From Bacteroidales bacterium (lineage in GTDB: Bacteria > Bacteroidota > Bacteroidia > Bacteroidales > UBA12481), in contig JAGHDB010000079.1 in the NCBI GenBank assembly GCA_021160155.1, forward strand, positions 1-12,016: DNA of 12,016 nucleotides, written 5' to 3'. Shown piece by piece: positions 7,372-12,016 of this stretch. The position numbers and the translations under genes are program-made. The notes below the pieces were generated by a model that saw nothing but the letters and a program-made list of their open reading frames with translations, made no database searches and was not told where the DNA came from. The number at the start of each line of letters is the position of its first letter. Position 1 is the stretch's first letter.

Positions 7372-8181
7372 ATGAAAAAGAAACGAGTTCTTTACATTTC
7401 TCAGGCAATTACTCCTTTTCTCCCGGAAACAGAGATGTCACGGATCAGTCGGTTATTGCCGCAGGGCATTCAGGAGAGAGAACGTGAAATCCGAACTTTC
7501 ATGCCGAAGTTTGGTGTGATTAACGAGCGACGTCATCAGTTGCACGAAGTGATCCGGTTATCAGGTATGAATCTGATCATTGATGATACCGACCATCCGT
7601 TGATCATCAAGGTAGCTTCAATTCAGGCAGCTCGTATGCAGGTCTATTTCATTGATAATGAAGATTATTTCATGAGGAAATCGATTTTTTCGGATGAGAA
7701 CGGACAGGAGTTTGAGGATAATGACGAACGGGTCATATTCTTTGCACGCGGCGTATTGGAGACCGTTAAGAAATTACGATGGACTCCGGACCTGGTACAT
7801 TGCCACGGCTGGTTTTCTTCACTGATTCCTTTTTATCTCAGAACGGTTTTCAAGGATGACCCGCTGCTCGGGACGGCAAAAATTGTCTATTCGGTATATG
7901 ATGATCCGTATCAGACACCGCTCAGGAAGGAGATAAAAGAAAAAATGATGATGCCGGGTATGAAACCCGGCGACTTATCCGTTTTAGACGGGACGGATTA
8001 TTTTCATATGAATAAAATGGCAATTGATCATTCGGATGCAGTGATCCTCGGGAGTGATAAAGTGTCTGTTGAGCTTGCGGAATATGCAAAATCAACGGGT
8101 AAACCGATGTTGACGGGGCAGGATACGGAAAATTTCGTGGAGGTTTACTCACAATTTTATAAGGACCAATTAGGTGTTTAG
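7372..8181 (+). CDS. GT5-like (glycogen/starch synthase N-terminal half) protein
   Basis: Resembles the N-terminal Rossmann half of bacterial glycogen synthase: a first strand KRVLYISQAITPF (4-16), a helix followed by EIRTFMPKFGVI (39-50), and HCHGW (143-147) at the position of the family's HxxDW region. At 269 residues it is a little over half of a normal GlgA, with no C-terminal nucleotide-binding half, and the KxGGL substrate-binding motif after the first strand is replaced by ETEMSRIS. A complete catalytic site is therefore unlikely; databases tend to name such proteins glycogen/starch synthase. The ATG at 7372 is preferred over 7354 because of promoter spacing and similarity to relatives starting MKKKRVLYISQ. 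It opens an operon and lies 17 nt before the DUF4270 gene. A true biochemical role is unknown. Confidence 0.85.
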   Translation: MKKKRVLYISQAITPFLPETEMSRISRLLPQGIQEREREIRTFMPKFGVINERRHQLHEVIRLSGMNLIIDDTDHPLIIKVASIQAARMQVYFIDNEDYFMRKSIFSDENGQEFEDNDERVIFFARGVLETVKKLRWTPDLVHCHGWFSSLIPFYLRTVFKDDPLLGTAKIVYSVYDDPYQTPLRKEIKEKMMMPGMKPGDLSVLDGTDYFHMNKMAIDHSDAVILGSDKVSVELAEYAKSTGKPMLTGQDTENFVEVYSQFYKDQLGV

Positions 8182-8198
8182 CGATTAATCAGAAAAAC

Positions 8199-9509
8199 AT
8201 GCGGATATTTATCAGATGGTTCGGGGCCATACCGGGCTTCAGAGTTTTCATAATAGTATGTGTCGTAATAGCCGGATTGGCTGCTTGCAACAACAGTGAA
8301 GAATTAGGTATAGAACTGGCTGCAGCCGGAGACCTGTTCAATTACCGGGTAGATACAACAACCCATATCACCGTCAGCACCCTGCGTCAGGATTCGCTGA
8401 CTTCGGAGCGGCGTTCAGCGGTACTGCTGGGGAGTTTGAATGATCCGGTATTCGGGCGTTCATCGGCTTCGATGATGACTCAGTTTCGTCTTTCCAGTAA
8501 TAATGTGGATTTCGGTGATGATATTGTGGTGGATTCGGTCAGGTTGTTATTAAAATACAAAAGTTGTTACGGGGATACCACCGAAATGCTGCATGTGCAG
8601 GTTTATGAGTTACAACAGGATCTCTATTATGATTCAACGTATTATTCAAATCTGGATCCGGCCGGTTATTACCAACCCGGTCAACCGGTAGGCTCTTATG
8701 ATTTTTTACCCTCCCCGGCGGCTGATTCTTTGATTATTCCTCTTTCTGATGATCTGGGATACAAAATATTAACTGCCGACACCGGCCATTTGGCCGATAA
8801 CGATGTGTTTTTAGAATATTTCAAAGGTCTCTATCTGAAAACCGATCCGGCAGTGTCACAAGGATCGGTTTGTTATTTTGATCTGGCCGGAGGCAAATCA
8901 CGGCTGATTCTTTATTATCAAAATTCACTGGCGGATTCTCTTTCATATGAGGTGATGGTCAATAACAACTGTACCTGGTTGTCGTTGTTCAGCCACGATT
9001 ATGATGCCTCGCAGATAGCCTCTCAGATCAATGATTCAGCCGGCCGGTATGCGGATGTTTATCTTCAGGCAATGGCTGGATTAAGGGGCTACATCCGGTT
9101 TGAGTTCGGGGATACCCTGCTTGTGGATGCGGCTTCGGGTATTGCGGTGAACAAAGCGGAACTGATTCTTCCGGTTGACGAAGACCTTACGGCGGATGCT
9201 TTTCTCAGGCCCTCTGCGCTCAGGGTCTATTATGCCCAATCTGACGGGACCAATGATTTTATTGATGATATTCTCCTGGGTTCGGATTATCACGGCGGCT
9301 TTTACCATGAAGCGGAGGGTGTATATACCTTTAACATCACCCGGCATATACAAAACCTGTTGCATCCGGATTCAACCAAACAGAAAACCAATAACGGATT
9401 GTTTCTTACCGTGGATGCCGACCGGGTTACAGCCAACCGGCTGATCCTGAAAAACGGCAATCTTGCGGACGGAATCCGGCTGAAGATTGTCTATAGCCAC
9501 ATTAAATAA
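8199..9509 (+). CDS. DUF4270 family lipoprotein
   Basis: A 436-residue predicted lipoprotein. The N-terminus has basic residues, a hydrophobic stretch (about 15-28) and a lipobox GLAAC with the lipidated cysteine at residue 30. The mature end reads CNNSEELG; acidic residues soon after the cysteine resemble the surface-export signals known in Bacteroidota lipoproteins, so outer-surface location is plausible but inferred. The body is rich in beta-strand-like segments and acidic turns, with DPVFGRSSASMMTQF (about 86-100) and DSVRLLLKY typical of DUF4270. The family has no established function to my knowledge. It follows the GT5-like gene by 17 nt and is probably co-transcribed with it. No enzyme motif is visible. 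Confidence 0.85.
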   Translation: MRIFIRWFGAIPGFRVFIIVCVVIAGLAACNNSEELGIELAAAGDLFNYRVDTTTHITVSTLRQDSLTSERRSAVLLGSLNDPVFGRSSASMMTQFRLSSNNVDFGDDIVVDSVRLLLKYKSCYGDTTEMLHVQVYELQQDLYYDSTYYSNLDPAGYYQPGQPVGSYDFLPSPAADSLIIPLSDDLGYKILTADTGHLADNDVFLEYFKGLYLKTDPAVSQGSVCYFDLAGGKSRLILYYQNSLADSLSYEVMVNNNCTWLSLFSHDYDASQIASQINDSAGRYADVYLQAMAGLRGYIRFEFGDTLLVDAASGIAVNKAELILPVDEDLTADAFLRPSALRVYYAQSDGTNDFIDDILLGSDYHGGFYHEAEGVYTFNITRHIQNLLHPDSTKQKTNNGLFLTVDADRVTANRLILKNGNLADGIRLKIVYSHIK

Positions 9510-9511
9510 AG

Positions 9512-9537
9512 ACAAAAAAGCTGTCCGGGTTTTTTGT
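9512..9537 (+). terminator. possible weak terminator after the DUF4270 gene
   Basis: ACAAAAAA (9512-9519) pairs perfectly with TTTTTTGT (9530-9537) around the 10-nt core GCTGTCCGGG, and a T-rich run follows. The stem is nearly all A-T, so termination may be partial and transcription may continue into glmS. Confidence 0.35.
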
Positions 9538-9561
9538 TTTCTCAGAATAGCACTAATTTAG
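9533..9561 (+). promoter_or_regulatory. possible glmS promoter (TTTG-N17-TAATTTAG)
   Basis: TTTG (9533-9536) and TAATTTAG (9554-9561, one mismatch to TAnnTTTG) lie 17 nt apart, and the latter ends 29 nt before the glmS ATG. A second near match, TTCATTTG at 9572-9579, ends only 11 nt before it. The call is tentative; glmS may also be read from the upstream operon promoter. Confidence 0.35.
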
Positions 9562-9590
9562 GTGAACCATTTTCATTTGAATCACCAAAT

Positions 9591-11105
9591 ATGTGCGGAA
9601 TTGTCGGTTACATTGGTGGGCAGGAGGCCTATCCAATCCTCATAAACGGGCTGAAGCGGCTTGAATACCGCGGTTACGACTCTGCCGGAGTGGCCTTGAC
9701 CGGTAAAAATTTTCAGATACAAAAATGCAAGGGCAAAGTTGCGGACCTTGAGAAGCTGGGTGTTTCGCATCCCATGAAGGGACATGCCGGAATGGGTCAT
9801 ACCCGCTGGGCTACGCACGGAGAACCCAATGAGGTCAATGCACACCCCCAAACCTCTTATCAGGGTAATATTGTATTGGTGCATAACGGCATCATCGAAA
9901 ATTATGCTTCGATTAAAAAACATCTGCAGACACGGGGAGTCAGATTTACCGGTGAAACGGATACCGAAGTACTGGTCAACCTGATTGAGCATCTGTACCT
10001 CGAGGGTGATTTCTCTGCCGAGCTGGCTATTCTTTCGGCTTTGAATAAAGTGGAGGGAGCTTACGGGGTGGTAGTGGCCTGTAAAAACGAACCCGACCGG
10101 TTATTTGCAGCCCGAAAGGGGAGTCCGCTGGTTGTGGGGGTGGGTAAAGGAGAGTATTTTCTTGCTTCGGATGTTACTCCGCTGGTGGTATATACCCAGA
10201 ATGTGATTTACCTTAATGACGATGATTTTGCCGTGATCAGCCGGGATAATTTCATTTTGAAATCGATCAAGAGCAATCATTTACAACCTGAGATAAAGGA
10301 GCTTGAGATGTCAATCGGAGAGATTGACCGTGAAGGCTTCGCGCATTTTATGCTGAAAGAGATCTTTGAACAACCGCGGGCCATTCTGGATACTTTCAGG
10401 GGGCGTCTCCTGCCGGATTATTCGGGTATTCAGCTTGGGGGGTTACACCAGGTGCTGCCACTGCTTTATGGTGTCAAACGGATAATTATTGTGGCCTGTG
10501 GTACTTCGTGGCATGCCGGACTGGTAGGGGAGTATTTTTTTGAAGAGTTGGCGCGTGTGCCGGTAGAGGTTGAATACGGTTCGGAATTCAGGTATCGCAA
10601 CCCGATCATTTACAGGGATGATCTGGTTCTGGCGATCAGCCAGAGCGGTGAAACGGCCGACACCCTGGCGGCTGTGAAGCTGGCCAGGCAGAAAGGGGCC
10701 ACCGTCATTGGGATTTGCAATGTAGTGGGATCTTCCATTTCACGTGAAACCGATGCGGGAGTTTATACCCATGCCGGTGTTGAGATCGGCGTAGCCAGTA
10801 CCAAAGCGTTTACCGCACAGGTGACGGTATTGATCATGATGGCTCTGCTGACCGGTCGCAATAACGGCCAGTTAAGCCAGGAGCGGTATTCGGAGTTGAT
10901 CCGCGAACTGGTTGCGATTCCTGATAAACTGAAAAAGGTATTGGAGCAGGACGGGGAAATCCTGGAGCTGGCCCGTATCTACCAGGATGTTCAGAATGTC
11001 ATCTACCTGGGTCGTGGCGTATTTTTCCCGGTAGCTTTGGAGGGGGCTTTAAAACTGAAAGAGATCAGTTACATCCATGCAGAGGATACCCTGCTGCCGA
11101 GATGA
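9591..11105 (+). CDS. glmS: glucosamine-6-phosphate synthase, main part before a frameshift
   Basis: GlmS makes glucosamine-6-phosphate from fructose-6-phosphate and glutamine, the entry step to peptidoglycan and LPS amino sugars. The ATG at 9591 is chosen because the glutaminase nucleophile must be the residue after Met: MCGIVGYIGG gives C2. A class II glutamine amidotransferase domain (about 1-220) has RWATHG (72-77) and NGIIENY (99-105); the first SIS domain carries CGTSWHAG (303-310), SQSGETADT (350-358) and GVASTKAFT (400-408). The second SIS domain begins around 465, and E484, K488 and E491 match E. coli isomerase residues E481, K485 and E488. At about residue 498 the frame breaks: HAE runs into DTLLPR and a TGA at 11103, while +2 reading resumes YPAAEMKHGP. 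Restoring one base gives 611 residues, the normal length. The frame also extends upstream to an ATG at 9534, rejected because it would bury Cys2. Confidence 0.93.
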   Translation: MCGIVGYIGGQEAYPILINGLKRLEYRGYDSAGVALTGKNFQIQKCKGKVADLEKLGVSHPMKGHAGMGHTRWATHGEPNEVNAHPQTSYQGNIVLVHNGIIENYASIKKHLQTRGVRFTGETDTEVLVNLIEHLYLEGDFSAELAILSALNKVEGAYGVVVACKNEPDRLFAARKGSPLVVGVGKGEYFLASDVTPLVVYTQNVIYLNDDDFAVISRDNFILKSIKSNHLQPEIKELEMSIGEIDREGFAHFMLKEIFEQPRAILDTFRGRLLPDYSGIQLGGLHQVLPLLYGVKRIIIVACGTSWHAGLVGEYFFEELARVPVEVEYGSEFRYRNPIIYRDDLVLAISQSGETADTLAAVKLARQKGATVIGICNVVGSSISRETDAGVYTHAGVEIGVASTKAFTAQVTVLIMMALLTGRNNGQLSQERYSELIRELVAIPDKLKKVLEQDGEILELARIYQDVQNVIYLGRGVFFPVALEGALKLKEISYIHAEDTLLPR

Positions 11106-11425
11106 AACACGGTCCTATTGCGCTGATTGATGAGAACATGCCGGTGGTGGTGGTGGCAGTCAAAGATCATTCGCTGGATAAAGTGATCAACAATATCCAG
11201 GAGATCAAGGCCCGGAAAGGAAAAGTAATTGCCATCGTAACCGAGGGGGATGAAGTGATTTCAAAACTGGCGGATTATGTAATCGCGGTACCGGAATCTT
11301 TCCCTGAATTTTCCGTACTGTTGTCAGTCGTTCCGCTACAGCTTCTGGCCTATCACATTGCCGTACTTCGCGGATGCAATGTGGATCAGCCCCGCAACCT
11401 GGCTAAATCAGTAACCGTAGAATAG
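11102..11425 (+). CDS. glmS: C-terminal part of glmS, displaced by the frameshift
   Basis: This 107-residue open frame is the rest of the second SIS domain of GlmS, not an independent gene. It begins MKHGPIALIDENMPV, equivalent to E. coli ELKHGPLALID, and ends DQPRNLAKSVTVE, the highly conserved GlmS C-terminus. It carries the histidine of KHGP (E. coli H504) and the lysine of LAKS (E. coli K603), both needed for the isomerase reaction, so the upstream part alone could not be a complete enzyme. GlmS homology extends upstream of this ATG in the same frame through YPAAE (11087-11101), placing the lost base at about 11084-11086. The stop at 11423 is 6 nt before the DUF4954 start, consistent with an operon. 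Confidence 0.9.
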   Translation: MKHGPIALIDENMPVVVVAVKDHSLDKVINNIQEIKARKGKVIAIVTEGDEVISKLADYVIAVPESFPEFSVLLSVVPLQLLAYHIAVLRGCNVDQPRNLAKSVTVE

Positions 11426-11431
11426 ATCCGG

Positions 11432-12016
11432 ATGAATCCGAAAACACATCGACAACTAACCAGGAATGAGATAGATATCCTGATTCGTCAGGGATGTCAC
11501 GCCGAATCGTGGGATCTGTTGCGGGTAAAAGATCCTTTTGATCCCGAAAGAATTCAACGGGTTGATTTTCACGGGATCAATTATTTGGGCAGTTTTCAGG
11601 GCGAAGTTACTTTTCCCGGGGGATTTAAGAGAGCAACCGGTATTTATGATGCCTGTTTGTTCAATTGCCTGGTGGAGGATGAGGTGTATATCCGTGACAT
11701 ACGCAGTCATGTGGCCAATTACTGCATCCGGCGGGGAGCCGTCATCCGGCAGGTGCATTCAATAGTTAAAGAGGGCGACACCACTTTCGGTAACGGTGAA
11801 CAGATCTCCGTGCTGAATGAAGCCGGGGGGCGTGAAGTACCCATGTATGACGGCTTATCGGCACATCTGGCGTATATCATGGCACTGTACCGTCATCGTC
11901 CCGGGTTGATCAGGCGGTTGAGCGACCTGATTGAGCGGTATGCGGATGGTTGTAAAAGCGAGAGGGGTGAAATCGGGCCCGGATCCAGAATTATTAATAC
12001 CGAATGTATTTACAAT
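11432..12016 (+). CDS. DUF4954 family protein (GlmU-like beta-helix), 3' end beyond window
   Basis: 195 codons are visible from the ATG at 11432, and the gene runs off the right edge. The protein opens MNPKTHRQLTRNEID and has stretches such as RVDFHGINYLGSFQGEV and LFNCLVEDEVYIRDIRSHV that read like left-handed beta-helix (hexapeptide) turns, followed by the strongly conserved-looking segment SVLNEAGGREVPMYDGLSA and a helical AHLAYIMALYRHRP. This pattern matches the DUF4954 family as I recall it, whose helix is sometimes annotated as UDP-N-acetylglucosamine pyrophosphorylase-like. No nucleotidyltransferase motif is visible in this part. It starts 6 nt after glmS, so translation coupling is likely and a link to amino-sugar metabolism is plausible but unproven. 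No signal peptide is seen, suggesting a cytoplasmic location. Confidence 0.82.
   Translation, partial: MNPKTHRQLTRNEIDILIRQGCHAESWDLLRVKDPFDPERIQRVDFHGINYLGSFQGEVTFPGGFKRATGIYDACLFNCLVEDEVYIRDIRSHVANYCIRRGAVIRQVHSIVKEGDTTFGNGEQISVLNEAGGREVPMYDGLSAHLAYIMALYRHRPGLIRRLSDLIERYADGCKSERGEIGPGSRIINTECIYN

Noticed and set aside
9534..9590. Longer glmS beginning at the ATG at 9534
   Set aside because: GlmS needs its nucleophile cysteine directly after the initiator methionine, which only the ATG at 9591 provides; the extra region also contains the promoter-like elements.
9510..9590. A glmS ribozyme or riboswitch upstream of glmS
   Set aside because: The gap is only 81 nt, too short for the roughly 150-nt glmS ribozyme and lacking any similar structure; that element is chiefly known from Gram-positive bacteria.
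1..12016. High apparent density of CCGG and GATCCGG words
   Set aside because: Most instances fall in coding regions as Ile-Arg (ATC CGG) or other Pro and Arg codons, so codon preference explains them; I could not compute an expected frequency.

Overview
This window looks like chromosomal DNA from a member of the Bacteroidota, most likely Bacteroidales. Three things point there. The start regions carry the Bacteroidota -7 promoter element TAnnTTTG and almost no Shine-Dalgarno sequences. DUF4270 and DUF4954 are, to my knowledge, largely confined to this phylum. The block panD-panC | GT5-like protein-DUF4270-glmS-DUF4954 is an order I recall from Bacteroidales genomes. No mobile element, phage gene, CRISPR array, tRNA or rRNA is visible. 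The window is densely packed with no gene-free stretch over 300 bases.

Layout. Positions 1-2084 (minus) hold most of topA, running off the left edge. A 129-bp divergent intergenic region separates it from a bifunctional class A penicillin-binding protein (2214-4547, plus). That gene overlaps tail-to-tail by 4 bp with radA (4544-5893, minus). Upstream of radA on the same strand are panD (5965-6315) and panC (6385-7242), the beta-alanine and pantothenate synthesis steps of coenzyme A biosynthesis. A second 129-bp divergent region leads into a plus-strand operon: a half-length glycogen-synthase-like GT5 protein (7372-8181), a DUF4270 lipoprotein (8199-9509), glmS (9591-11425) and the N-terminal part of a DUF4954 protein (11432 to the right edge).

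Functional themes are DNA topology and repair (TopA, RadA), cell envelope synthesis (PBP1A, GlmS, lipoprotein, possibly DUF4954) and cofactor supply (PanC, PanD). GlmS feeds glucosamine-6-phosphate to peptidoglycan and LPS precursors, so its operon may be an envelope or amino-sugar module; the roles of its three partners are unknown.

Main points for a second look: a one-base frameshift in glmS that looks like loss of one G from a GGG run; a G-rich tandem array of TTTAG units that fills the panD-radA gap and supplies panD's stop codon plus four further in-frame stops; a stand-alone GT5 half domain without the usual substrate-binding motif; a perfect 12-bp palindrome at the predicted transcription start of the GT5-DUF4270-glmS operon; and a hairpin in the panC-panD gap. 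Four perfect TAnnTTTG elements lie 21-26 nt before the chosen start codons and help fix those starts.
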